Position numbers and translations under genes: made by a program. A DNA stretch of 64,000 bases from positions 10,920,001 through 10,984,000 of the forward strand of contig NC_091671.1 in NCBI RefSeq assembly GCF_042453785.1, read 5' to 3'. Shown here one piece after another: positions 25,901 through 38,378 of this stretch; the stretch's first letter is position 1; the number at the start of each line of letters is the position of its first letter. The notes beneath the pieces are model-generated. The model was not told the DNA's origin and searched no databases. It saw nothing but the letters and a program-made list of their open reading frames with translations. Origin of the DNA: Malus domestica. Its lineage: Eukaryota; Streptophyta; Magnoliopsida; Rosales; Rosaceae.

Positions 25901-27020
25901 TCAAACTTGTCAGCAACAAAAGTATGACACATTGGCTCCAGCTCGTTTACTTTAGCCTTTGCCAATTCCTTTGATGGTATGGTCTAACATTTCAATGGAT
26001 TTCATAGTAGCATTACCACTCTGCAAGGGAAAAACAGTTATACGGGTTGTCATTGATCGACTTTCCAAATATGGACATTTCATTGCTTTGTCACATCCTT
26101 TCACTGCTGCATCGGTTGCTAATCTCTTTGTTGAGCATATCTTTAAGCTCCATGGCATGCCAACATCAATCATCAGTGATCGAGACCCTGTGTTTATAAA
26201 TGCTTTACGGAAAGAATTCTTTGCACTCCAAGGTTCTTCTTTGTGTCTCAGTTCAGGATACCATCCACAAACGGAAGTTGTTAACAGGTATGTAGAGACA
26301 TATTTGAGGTGTTTTTGCAGCCTTCAACCTAAGAAGTGGTCTATGTGGCTTCCTTGGGCAGAATGGAGCTACAATACAGGTTACCATTATGCTATAAAAC
26401 TGTCACCATATGAAGTGGTTTATGGTCAACCTCCTCCATCACTTCCTGTATATGAAGCTAGTACTACCAAGTTGGAACTGGTTGATCGAAGTTTGATATA
26501 AAGGAACAAAATGCTGTCCTTATTAAAAACAAATTTGGAAGTTGCTCAGGCCATGATGCAAGTTCAGGCTAACAAGCATCGCACTGAAAGAGTTTTTCAG
26601 GTTGGTGATTTGGTCTATATGCGCTTAGTTCCTTATCAACATATGTCATTGGCTTCTCAGCCCTTTCACAAGCTCCAACCACGATTTTATGGTCCCTATG
26701 AAATCTTGGCTAAGATTAGTCCAGTAGCTTACAAATTGAAGCTTCCAACAACACCAAAATTGCATCAAGTATTCCATGTTTCTTGTCTGAAAAAACATTT
26801 GGGTGCAACAGTTCAACCTACATCTCCTCTACCAATAATTACTGATGCTGGCATTATTTAGGATGTACCATTGGCAATTCTGGACAGATGGATGATTAAG
26901 AGAGGCAATACTGCAATCACTGAAGTCCAAGTTCATGGGCAACATCATTCAGCAGAAGAAGCTACTTGGGAACTTTACTGCGATGTGAAGACTCGATTTC
27001 CTGAAGTAGTTCACATGTAA
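22981..27020 (+). pseudogene. Gypsy gag-pol polyprotein, multiply disrupted
   Basis: Gag homology starts 'FYGDDLLGWVYKADHYF' at 22981 and has an in-frame TGA at 23104. The zinc knuckle is 'CFHCKEKYHRGHSC' (near 23588-23630). The protease reads 'LIDLGGSHNFID', with Leu where the family has Ser or Thr after the catalytic Asp. The frame slips near 24015. Part of the RT N-terminal region is deleted near 24435, and stops lie near 24574, 24593 and 24817. The RT active-site region '[12 protein letters not shown]' survives (near 24735). RNase H, the HHCC zinc binder ('CQTCQQQK') and the integrase core follow; the integrase lacks three residues after 'GYHPQT'. A TAG at 26859-26861 precedes the chromodomain-like end. 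It is not functional. Chromodomain elements of this lineage target heterochromatin. Confidence 0.9.
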
Positions 27021-27089
27021 TATTGCATTGTATTAGTTGTACACTTTCATTTGAAGTCTTGTTATACAAGACTCGTTTGGAGGGGGTAT

Positions 27090-27316
27090 TGTTAGGATGC
27101 TGACTAGGATGATGACTCAGCATAATTAGTTAGCTGTATAACTGATAGTGGGCGGGAAGAGTGGTTAGTTAACTGTGGTTAATTAGCTTGGTGGTTAGTA
27201 GGTAGCTTAACAATGAAGATAGCTGAGGGCTATATAAGGAAAACTGTAAGGAAGAAGAGTTGTTTTTTGTTGTAAAAGTTGGTTACTACAAATAAAGCAT
27301 TGCTACTGCTATTACA
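27090..27316 (+). repeat. 3' LTR of the gypsy element (227 bp)
   Basis: The LTR begins TGTTAGGATGC after the polypurine tract and ends ATTACA. It contains a TATA box (CTATATAAGG, about 27230-27240) and an AATAAAG poly(A) signal near 27292. No second copy exists in the window, so the LTR boundary rests on the TG...CA ends and the tract. Confidence 0.75.
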
Positions 27317-27346
27317 TTGAGTAAGTCATGAAGCTAGGGTTCTATC

Positions 27347-27400
27347 ACTCCCCTCAACATTTTCTAGCTTCGCCACTGTTGCAAACCAGTAAGAGTTAAG
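27347..27400 (+). repeat. Second copy of hAT-like right end plus host flank
   Basis: This block repeats 22927-22978 with only a few mismatches: CTCCCCTCAACATT, then 'CTTCGCCACTG', then GCAAACCAGTAAGAGTTAA. The two copies bracket the gypsy remnant. Confidence 0.85.
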
Positions 27401-29195
27401 ATTATTTGTGGGTATATTGCATGCCAAAAATTCACAGTGTTGCAAAGTATTTTATACTCCTGATTTTTTTACTGTTGAATTATAATTTTTGTTTGTTTTG
27501 AGTAACGATTTAACGATTTAATTCGATATCCGGAACACCATAAACAACACGAATCTATGCAGGTAAGTCACAATCGTTGATCAGTAAACTTCAAGCACGC
27601 TTTGCTAGGGTCCATCTCAGAAAATAGCTCATCGACTTGCATGCATAAATGACAAGGTCAACTTTCCCCGTTTTCTACGTTGCGTTTCAATCTTGACTGA
27701 AAAAAGATTTCTAATGCCAGGTGCCACACTTTTAAGCATCGATCTGAATTATGAACCTAATTTGGAGTCAAATCAAACCCTAAATTATAAAAGCAAAACA
27801 GTTCGAATTATTTTCTTTAATTTTCATTTGAAATTGGAGAATTCTGTTGTTGTTTGGATAATTGGATAGATGTAAGTTAAAGGCACCGCTTGCCCGCAAC
27901 ACAATTCCATATGCTGTGAAATTTTGTTTTCAGTCTAGGTGATTATTGCATGTGGAGATCGATAGTACCACGTAATATGCGAATATGATGTTACAAATTC
28001 ACTTAAATTATTAAATGCCGGAATTGTTATTTAGAGTTTATGACTCTATATTAATAATTGTACATTATTGTAATTTGAGTTAATTTTAACATCATATGGT
28101 TATGCTACGTGATGTTAGCATCACAAACAAAAGCTCCATTATTCTAAATTCCTATCAGTCATTTTATGCTTTTGAAATCATGAATGAAAATTTTTAAAAT
28201 TTATTATTGTTAAGCAGAAGGGGGAGGAGTCGAAATTATTGTAATAATTTTGGAAATATGAGAGTTTCGAATTCAGAATGCATGGATAGGAACCTAACAT
28301 TCTATCCACTAGAATTTTGGACAATGCAAATATAAGATTAACCACAAACTAAGTATTAAAGTTTTTGTAAATATATATCGTCATTTCATCTCTACGATAT
28401 TCTAGCCTTTGGTTATTCAGAGAATGAAGGGGTACTATTTTTCTTTTCTTTGACAAATACTAAGATATTTATGAAAATACTTTTTATGACGGTATATATG
28501 TTTGTCCTTAAGTACTATATGCATCTTTTTAAAATGGCACACACCACAGCAGAAGTGCCTATTAATATGAGATTAGTCACAACTAGGTGTTAAAATTTTC
28601 ACAATTATATATCGTCTTTTAATCTATGTGAATAAAGTCTAAAATCTCTGCAAATTGAAAGGAGAATACTAAAGCTTTAGTCTTCAATATAGACTGTATT
28701 TGAATGAGACTTTTTAAATCACATAGAAGGGAATATAATGACCTCTTTGTTCAAATGGTCAAGTGAAATCAACTTTTAGGAGAGGATATAATTTTATTCT
28801 CTTTTTTAAAAGGGAAGTAGAAAGAGAGTTTGAATACACTTGGACTTTTTTGCTTGGAAAAGTGCCAATGCTTACCTAACACCTACCATTTGCATCCTCT
28901 AAGATATAACCCCAACCCTAAAAATTCAATTAAAGTACAAATCAAGCCAATGTAAGTTGGTCATCATCAATTAGCATGCAGCTTCATGATCTGCATATCT
29001 TTCCAAAAAACAATAGAAAATAATGAAGCTACATGCATTGTATGGATAATCATTCCTCCTTTCCCACTCCTTTTAACCTAAATCTAATATGTGTTTAGTG
29101 ACATGGGAATCTTGATAGGCAATTTCCTCATGAAATCAACTACCTTGAATGAAGAATTCAACAAACCCTAATCCAAACGTTTTCCAAACCAAAAC
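27401..29195. other. Intergenic, no gene recognised
   Basis: AT-rich sequence without long frames, RNA genes or clear repeat ends. Confidence 0.45.
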
Positions 29196-29200
29196 ACTAA

Positions 29201-30373
29201 GGGGGCGTTTGTTGTACCGGACTATCTCAGACTGGACTAACTTCAGGGACTAAGCTGGACTGGCTTAGACTAGACTAAACTGGACTAGCTTAGTGAAGCG
29301 TTTGGTACAGTGTCGGACTAAAAAGCAGACTAATTAATAAATTATAATATTATATTTGTTTAATTCATAAATATTATATTATATTATTAATTTATTATTT
29401 TCCTTCCTATCTCGAAACTTCTACACTACAAATAAAAATCACAGATATGATGTAGTTAAAATACAGTACCATTCGTTCAATGCATTCCATGCGAAAGCCA
29501 AATAGAGCATTGATATCTGCAGCTTCATGGTTGCCACGAATTAAATGTACATTCTGGGGATACTCAACCTGTAATATTGACATTTTTTGCACCCACTCTC
29601 TCACTCCCCTCTCCCTCATTTTCTTCCCCTTTTTTCCTCCGGTCGACCATCTCCCTCCTTTCTCTCTTTTTCTCCCCCATTTCTCCCAGTTTTCTTCCTC
29701 AAAGGAGGATCTGTGTATTAAAAGGGAGGATCTGTGTATTTTCTTCCTCAAAAGGAGGTCTTTTTTCTTGTTCCTCAAAGCAGAGAGAGCATTGCAAATT
29801 GGAAATCACATATCAAATTTCTACTATAATTTATGTTTTACAATTTGATTTCGTTTTTTCCTACAAATTTCTGGAGTAGTGCACTGCAACCCAAGGTAAT
29901 AGATTTCTGGGTTTATCACAGATTTTGATATTTTCTGTAATTGGGATTTATAAGCTTTAATCTTTGAATTGAATTGTTGTTTATGGTGGATTAAACTTAT
30001 TGCAAGCTTAACTGGACAAATTCATCGCTGAAGCAAAGAGGGGATTGGGTTCGTAGGACAGAGATCGGCGAGTTTCTGATTTGATGACTGGAGAAGGTGC
30101 TGTAGCTCATGTACAAAGGAGAAGGCAAGATTTTGTGACTGGGTTCACGAGATGATGGAGATCGGCATCGCATGCTTGCAGACGACACACGCATTAGAGA
30201 CGGGACTAGCAATCCTCCAGTTTCTGGGGGGTCTCACTAAGAACAGCTAGGGAAGCTGTTAGTCGGTGCGAGTCCGACTTAGTGTCATTAAACTTAATCC
30301 GGGTGCAGACCAAACAAGGGATTATAATCTAGTCCAGTCCAGTCCTTTCTAATCCGGTGAAACAAACGGGCCC
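29201..30373. mobile_element. PIF/Harbinger-type non-autonomous element carrying a phosphatase exon
   Basis: The ends GGGGGCGTTTGTTGTACCGG and, on the complement, GGGCCCGTTTGTTTCACCGG are inverted repeats. TAA flanks both sides (29198-29200 and 30374-30376), as for Harbinger. Subterminal regions are full of GGACTGGACTAG-type words. There is no transposase. Inside lies a captured gene piece on the minus strand (see the entry at 29470). Confidence 0.85.
29470..29568 (-). pseudogene. Captured exon of a BSL-type (Kelch PP1-like) Ser/Thr phosphatase
   Basis: A 99-nt (33-codon) open segment on the minus strand contains 'VHLIRGNHEAADINALFGF' and 'CIERM', the metal-binding GNHE block of PPP phosphatases in the version found in plant BSL/BSU1 Kelch phosphatases. 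It is bounded by an intact splice acceptor (TTACAG before 29568) and donor (GTACTG after 29470), so genomic DNA was captured, not cDNA. No Kelch domain or further phosphatase exon was recognised. It cannot encode an active enzyme. It could be spliced into a chimeric transcript, but nothing here shows that. Confidence 0.85.
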
Positions 30374-30376
30374 TAA

Positions 30377-32200
30377 AAGATATCAAGAAAGTCAGTCTTT
30401 ATAAATGGTAAACTTTTAAGCTCGAGATGGTTCGCACCACCATTTTCATTGTTATTGTCTCTAACTTAAATAGGATAAGATTTATAACAGAAGCTATTAG
30501 TGATATTAGGAGTAAAACACTACATATATAAGCAGTGGCGTATCCAAAGTTTTAACATTGGGTGTATAAGCTGTAAAATGTTTTGTTATATTTCCGTTTT
30601 AAGACTATATTCTCCAACAATATCTCCAACTAGACATGAGAATTTTTTATATGACCAGTTAAACCGACACGAAACGACATGAAAATAATGGGTTTTATGT
30701 CAACTTGTTAACGAGTCAGGTCGATATTGGGTAACTCGTTAACAATCTATGAAGTGTGTGGTTGTTATTGGATCAGGAGCCCCATAATAATCGTTTGTCA
30801 GATCTAGGCATTAAGTATGATAATTTCTTGCATGACCTATTAACTAGACACGAAGTGACATGATCAGTTAACGAGTTGAGTTGTTATTGGGTCACCTGTT
30901 ATCTTAACAAGTTTAACACGACACAACACGATCTATTAAAATAACAGATTTGTCGTGAAAACCACATGAACACCACAAACACAACTCATTTGCCAAACGG
31001 ATCTCCAACGGTAAATCTCATATGGGAAGAGGAGGTGGGGATTTTACCAATAATTGGCTGAAAAACGTGTTGTTAAAACACTGACTTTTATAATGAGAAT
31101 TAGTTTTTAGGTCATGCAGAAGGCAACGAAGCATGATGACGAGACACGCAAATTCTTGAAAAAATAGACCAATAATGGAGCCCCCCCCCCGCACTACTTC
31201 TCATCCTTCGAATCTTGTCCTTGTTTTCAAAAGTGGCTTAGCTCTTTACATTAAAACTCTTATCCTGTTCTTATCAATGCTAATAAACAATTAAGCAACT
31301 GATTTGTTTATCTTTCTTTCCATTTCACTAAACTAATTGTGTACTTTGCTCACACAATGAGCATCAACATGGTTTTGGTTTTCCTTTCAACTTTTTTTTT
31401 TAATTTTAAAAATTAATAAAAATAGAAACATAAGCTTCAATCCTATCTCCAAAAAATAAAAAATTCTTTAAAATAGTTCTTAATAAAAACTACATGGAAC
31501 AAAACTTTAGGATAAAAAACGCCATGGGTTGATCTCTTTCACTTGGAAAATGAAAGTAGATATCCTATTTCTTGTTTTCTACGCATATTAATTGTTCTCA
31601 ATTTTGTTTTCTACATCGTACATAATCTTGGGATTTACTTGTGAACAATTTTTTTTGGAGATCAATTATGAATCAATTAATTTGTTGTTTTTTGGATCAA
31701 CTGTGGTTAGCATATTTCTCTTTAGCCTAGTATTACGTAATATTGATATTTCTCTTTACTTCAAAGTAAAAAATTTTAAATTCAAATTTTGTGTTTGTCA
31801 GTTTGATATTAATTTATTTTTTCAACTCTCTAGTGTAAATATATTGTTACAAGAAAAACAAAAAGGAAAATTAATGAAAATGACTTGAAAACTTTGAGTT
31901 TTAACGATAAGTACAAAATAAAGGATAAAATAAATAGTAACAGGATTGACTTTTTAGTGTAAAAATATAATTTTTCGTTAAAGTAAACAGTACCGCGAAC
32001 TTTTCTTTAAAGTTCAAAAAAAAAAAAAAAATTAGCACATATTTTCATCAGCATGCAAAGCAAATACAAATACTAGTCAACGGTCCACAGTAAACCACAG
32101 ACGCAGTGCTTCAACACATCTCACTGACACCACCCACACGCAATCACTCCCCCTTAAAATACTCCAAAAAAAAAATATTCCAAAAAGCGGTCACAAAAGA
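30377..32200. other. Intergenic and upstream region of the MPK3-type gene
   Basis: No gene recognised. It holds the dispersed repeat listed at 30640. Two W-box cores (TTGACT at 31946-31951 plus strand, and 32075-32080 minus strand) lie within 600 bp of the kinase start. W-boxes bind WRKY factors in stress-responsive promoters; a role here is inference. Confidence 0.5.
30640..30980. repeat. Dispersed repeat, inverted relative to 14290-14600
   Basis: Contains 'TTTCTTGCATGACCTATTAA' and TCGTTTGTCAGATCTA, the reverse of words seen at 14430-14490, together with many ACACGACACAACACGA-type words. Probably an old transposon copy; ends are not defined. A sequence CAGTGGCGTATCC near 30533 may be an end of a separate hAT-like remnant. 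Confidence 0.55.
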
Positions 32201-32330
32201 AAATAATAAATAAACCAAAGTGATGGCCAGTGAAAACGTTGAACGAATCTCATCCGTCCATCAGAGGCGGCCGAAATCTCCGATCCTTACCCCGAAACGC
32301 GTCCTCACAATTCTGTCTGGCGCGCTTCTT

Positions 32331-32364
32331 CTTCTTCTTCTTCTTCCTCCCCTCGGCTTTAAAA
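32331..32364 (+). promoter_or_regulatory. CT-rich leader/core promoter of the MPK3-type gene
   Basis: A CTT-repeat run is followed by CTTTAAAAGCTT near 32356, a possible weak TATA element, 130-165 nt upstream of the ATG. Short upstream ATGs exist (32223, 32230), so the true start could lie either before or after this stretch. Confidence 0.35.
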
Positions 32365-32496
32365 GCTTCTCCTCTCTTCTTCGTCAACTCCTCCACCACC
32401 ACCGACTCAACGCATCAGCAGCAAATTTCTAGAGAGAGAAAACTGAAGACTCCTAGAGAGAGAAAGTCACGTCTCGGACTTGAACAGTATTTCGAA

Positions 32497-34509
<2,013 letters not shown>

Positions 34510-34895
34510 TATGAAAAGCAGCATTACTCGATTTCTATATCGACAAAATAGAAAGACTTGGACTTCCAGTGCTCTTTGATCAAAAAGGTTATTGTGATCA
34601 AAATATTGCAATCATCAGCGAGCTTTGTGTTCGAAGATTTAGTAGGCTGCTGATCAAGTAACCATGATCGTCCTATTTCATTACTTAGGTGTGTGCTGAT
34701 TATTCAACAATGATTGCGCGTCGATTTTAATAGACCTCTATATTATTTTTGAGATCAGTTCCTCTTTGTTCTTTCCTTTTGGCTGTTGAACTTGTATTCT
34801 ATTTATCTTGTTTGTATCTTTATTTTTTTCGGTTTTTTTGCTGTACCAACGTATCATGTATAGCACGATTGTATTGGCGGACCTAACTACGATTC

Positions 34896-34901
34896 AATAA
34901 A
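34896..34901 (+). terminator. Poly(A) signal of the MPK3-type gene
   Basis: A canonical AATAAA about 390 nt after the stop codon, in T-rich sequence. Confidence 0.55.
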
Positions 34902-35215
34902 TACCTTTATTTATTTCTTGTGAGGGTAATTTGGGATTTTTGTTCGCAAGTTATCGACCTTTTGTTTGATGGATCAATCTGATCAGTTCTCTTCTGGTTT
35001 GCTGTTCACCAGAAGGAAAATTCTGTATCATGTTGATTACCATAGATATTTTATAACACAATCTGCAATCCATGAGTAAGTGAATCCTCAAGAAGGAGAA
35101 ATGTTTGAGCGTGTTTCTAATCTATTCGTGTTATGTGTTATAGCATGTGTATCTATTTATTAATCTCATACCTAGGACAAGAAATGTCAACCCTCGGTCC
35201 CTTGTTGTCTACCTA

Positions 35216-35399
35216 GGATTTGGATCCTCTCTGAACCAATTGGTCGGGATCTTTTTTATCGCTGTTTGTGGACCGTTGGATTTTTATCCAACGGCTACAA
35301 TTATTATAATTTTTAAAAGGTCTTTCTGTTTGTAGTCGTTGGATACAGATACCAATCAGGAGGATCCCGACCAATTGTCTCGGAGAGGATCCAAATCCA
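35216..35399. mobile_element. Small foldback MITE
   Basis: Inverted ends GGATTTGGATCCTCTC and GAGAGGATCCAAATCC, with a second inverted block CCAATTGGTCGGGATC / GATCCCGACCAATTG. The flanks repeat TCTACCTA (35208-35215 and 35400-35407), 8 bp perfect, or 9 bp with one mismatch. The hAT versus MULE class is therefore uncertain. Confidence 0.85.
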
Positions 35400-35419
35400 T
35401 CTACCTATACCATAACTTG

Positions 35420-35701
35420 TGGATTAATCTCCCCTACGTGACAGGTTACCCTGTCACACCCACAATTTTCCCTCCCTCATGAATTATTTAGAAGTTTTTT
35501 TAACTCACCTTTTGCTCTTACAGAGTTGAGTGGAGCTTACTAGATATTTTTCTTTGATGAAAGAATCTTCTCTTTGGTATTAATATAATATAAATATAAT
35601 CCTGTTGACCAAAATCAATCAAAACTCATTTCACATCAGTCCTTCTTGCCGGCTTAATTTGTTCTCTTGTCACTATTTTATCATTTCCAGCATTATTGGT
35701 A
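35420..35701 (+). promoter_or_regulatory. Displaced upstream region of NPF copy 1
   Basis: This stretch matches the sequence upstream of NPF copies 2 (about 58918-59170) and 3 (about 62345-62460), for example ATCAAAACTCATTTCACAT, 'GCCGGCTTAATTTGTT' and 'TTTCCAGCATTATTGGTA'. In copy 1 it has been separated from the gene body by the insertion stack at 35702-43267; the homology resumes at 43268. Confidence 0.8.
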
Positions 35702-35725
35702 TGGAGGCAGACCTCTACCCTTATG

Positions 35726-37131
35726 TAGGGGTGGGCGCGGTGCGGTTTGGTGCGCTTTCGAGTGAAATCACAACCGAAATCGAAACTTTTTGCGGTGCGG
35801 TGCGGTGCGGTTTTGAAGCCAAAACCGAAATGAAACCAAACCGTTTGGTTCTGTTCGGTGCGGTTTCAAACGGTTTCAAGCGGTTTCAAACTTAAATACA
35901 ATCCCCCAAAACATGCACCCACTCTCTGCGACCAAACCCCTCTCCTCTTTCCCCAAAATCCCAAAATCACGCCCCCAAATCTCTGCGTCCAATATGAAAA
36001 TGTATGTAAAACGAAAGTGAGAACCAATAGCAGAAATGTTCTAATCATGCAGTCTAAGCCACTCAGAGTTCGCCATCACCATTCTTTAACGCAAAATCTC
36101 ATTGAAAATGTATGTAAACGAAAAGAACACCATTTTCAGCTACAACCTTACAAATGCAAACACATAAATGGCTTTGCTGCAGAATTTCAGCTGAAACTAA
36201 CAGAGGCTGGGCAAATATAAACAAACAAATCCAATCTCAACCTCTCTCTCACCGGAACTCTTCTCTTCTTCTTCCTCTCCCTTCCCGCCCTCCTCCTCCT
36301 TCAAATCCAGCGTCTGCAACTCACCAGCTCCGTCCTCCTCCTCCTTCAAATCCAGCTTCTGCAACTCACCAACTCCGTCCTCATCCACCTTCTCTGTCGA
36401 ATCCAGCTTCTGCAACTCATCAGGTTCTTCATCCCCCTCCTCCACCGGCTCTTTCAAATCCAGTTTCTGAAGCTCGTCGAGGACCGCATGATCTAGATCA
36501 GACGGTGTGGGATCGGGATCCGGGGAGGAAGGCAGAGACCCCTGGTCGGAATGAGCGTGGTTGGTGCTGGGGGTTTCGAGATTTGGGGGAACAACAGAGG
36601 TTGCTTCAGAGAGTGCCATTCTCCATCCACATTTCAAAACCCTAACTTTTTCAGATATGAAAATGAACTGAGTCTATCTTTGACCGAGAGGGAGAGAAAA
36701 ATGGAGTTGGCAGAAGCAGTCGCTCGCAGGCAGGCAGGCAGAAGCAGTCGCTCGCAGGCAGGTAGGCAGGCAAAAGCAGATGCAAGCAGGCAGTCAGGTG
36801 ATCAGGTCGCAAAGGCAGATGCGGAGATGCAAGGAGGCGGCGCAGAAGCAGTCACTGAAAGTGCAAACCCACTCGGTGCAAACCCAGAACCGCAAAACCA
36901 AATGTATAAGTATAACCTAGTTGAATGAACTAAATAAAAATAAAAAAGTGCGGTTTCGGTTTCGGTTTCGGTGCGGTTTTGAAAACCCAAAACCGAAACC
37001 AAACCGTTTTGTGTGCCGCGGTTTGGTTTTGAAACCGAAACTGTTTCAAAACCGCAAAACCAAACCGTTTGGTGCGGTTTGATTCGATTCGTGTTTCGGT
37101 TTCGGTTTTCGGTTTCAAGTGCCCACCCCTA
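35726..37131. mobile_element. hAT-like element with GGTTTCGGTTT ends and a captured gene piece
   Basis: Terminal TAGGGGTGGGC and its complement GCCCACCCCTA are flanked by a perfect 8-bp duplication, CCCTTATG (35718-35725 and 37132-37139). The subterminal 150 bp at each side consists of GCGGTTTGGTTTCGG-type repeats in inverted orientation. The 1406-bp element has no transposase. It contains an open reading frame with gene-like features on the minus strand, and a GCAGGCAGGCAG minisatellite at about 36725-36795. Confidence 0.85.
36197..36637 (-). pseudogene. Captured 5' gene fragment of unknown origin
   Basis: The frame is open from 36637; a likely start ATG is at about 36619 ('MALSEATSVVPPNLETPS'). 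The product is acidic and carries four imperfect repeats of a D/G-E-L-Q-K-L-D-L-K-E-E module spaced about 15-20 residues apart. A TTAGGGTTTT leader typical of plant 5' UTRs precedes it. A candidate splice donor (TCCG/GTGAGA) near 36250 would end the exon before the acidic tail turns hydrophobic. I do not recognise the parent gene. The setting inside a transposon suggests gene capture. Confidence 0.5.
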
Positions 37132-37257
37132 CCCTTATGTTTGGATGCATTTTTCATTCCTTCTTATTTTGTGTGGTCATGATTAAATCATGTCAATATT
37201 TTATATTAATTTTTTTATAGATATAATAAGACAAAAAACAATAAAAATATAAAATGT

Positions 37258-38156
37258 GGGAAATTTTATTTACACCCAGTAATCCTCTTTTCGCACCCAA
37301 CTTAAAAATTTTGTCCCACAAACTTACCTTTTTACCCTCAAATACAAAATTTACAAACTTTAAAAAAAAAGAACACAAACACGTAAACCCACCCAACCAC
37401 CTACTATGGCAGTAATCGGATTTGATTCCGATTGTCATTACAAAAATTGTCACCACCGACCTACTCTTTATCTCGTCAATGTTCAATTCTTCGTGCTCAT
37501 CTCTATAGTGGTGGTGACAAGGTCACGGTTGCACGTTGCAGCCTAGGTGAGCAGCGGCTGCGATTTGGAAGAAGGGGCACGATTTGGTCTGCCTATGGCG
37601 GAACTGACCAAATCCCTAAACAAATTTGGGTTTTTATTGATGACGGTGATCGGGGTGGCGAAAACCGCAGGAGCCACGAAAGTCCATCTCTTTCCGAAGA
37701 TATCCCCGACCATAGAAGTCGGGCCGTTGGTCAATCCGGGTCGGGCGCTCTGGGTCGGAGCCTACTGGTGGGTCCAGGAGGTGGTTCTACTGATAGTGGG
37801 TTGTTGCCAGGCAGGTCGAGATTGGGCGGCGATGGTGGATGAGGAGAAAAAAGAGGTCTTATTCTTCTGGTCGTTGAGCAATTTGGATCGGCTCGATCCG
37901 AGACCCAGATCAAAGTTGAAGTTGGAATTCATGGTAATGAAATTGAAATTGTTTACTATTCTGGATCAAAAGAAACAAGATTCGATTGCGTACCTAAGAG
38001 AAGAGAGTCTTCTCAAGGCCACTTCGACACACCCATTCGATAGTTTATAATATATTTCTATACCCATCTTTTCATTAGGGTATAATTGGAATATAAAATT
38101 TTAAAAAATATTAGTGGGTTTAGAGATAAGTTAACTGGGTTCAAATAAAATTTCCC
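37258..38156. mobile_element. MULE with GC-rich internal segment (candidate Pack-MULE)
   Basis: Ends GGGAAATTTTATTTACACCC and, on the complement, GGGAAATTTTATTTGAACCC. A perfect 9-bp duplication, ATAAAATGT, sits at 37249-37257 and 38157-38165. The 899-bp element has AT-rich TIR regions and a distinctly GC-richer middle (about 37500-37930) open in several frames, including proline-rich minus-strand frames. No parent gene was recognised. Confidence 0.88.
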
Positions 38157-38193
38157 ATAAAATGTTGATGTGGCTTAACTGTGACCGCACAAA

Positions 38194-38371
38194 AATAGAA
38201 TTTTATGGGATAATTTCTGTGTATTCCATAATTCTCAATAAAAAGGTATGTACAACCCTAGTTACAAGAAAGGCAACAAATAAAGGACATAATACCTTTC
38301 CTAAAATTCGACTCTAGTAATTACAAAATATTTACATTCCCTTTTCTACTAAATATTAACTTATTCCAATA
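38194..38371 (-). repeat. 3' LTR of the copia element
   Basis: Near-identical to 43043-43218. The inner edge is set by the purine tract ending at about 38372; the outer edge is tentative, since AAATAGAATTTTA is shared by both LTR contexts. Confidence 0.85.
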
Positions 38372-38378
38372 CTCCCCC

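Larger units (their letters stand above)
22981..27316 (+). mobile_element. Ty3/gypsy chromovirus, 5'-truncated, with 3' LTR
   Basis: The element runs from inside gag to a complete 3' LTR. The 5' LTR, primer-binding site and gag N-terminus are missing; the break lies at about 22980, directly after a copy of the hAT-like element's right flank. Domain order is gag, zinc knuckle, protease, RT, RNase H, integrase, chromodomain, which is the gypsy order. A purine tract (TTTGGAGGGGGTAT, 27077-27089 region) precedes the LTR. Confidence 0.9.

Noticed and set aside
23428..26173. Minus-strand ORFs inside the gypsy element
   Set aside because: They are shadows of gag-pol.
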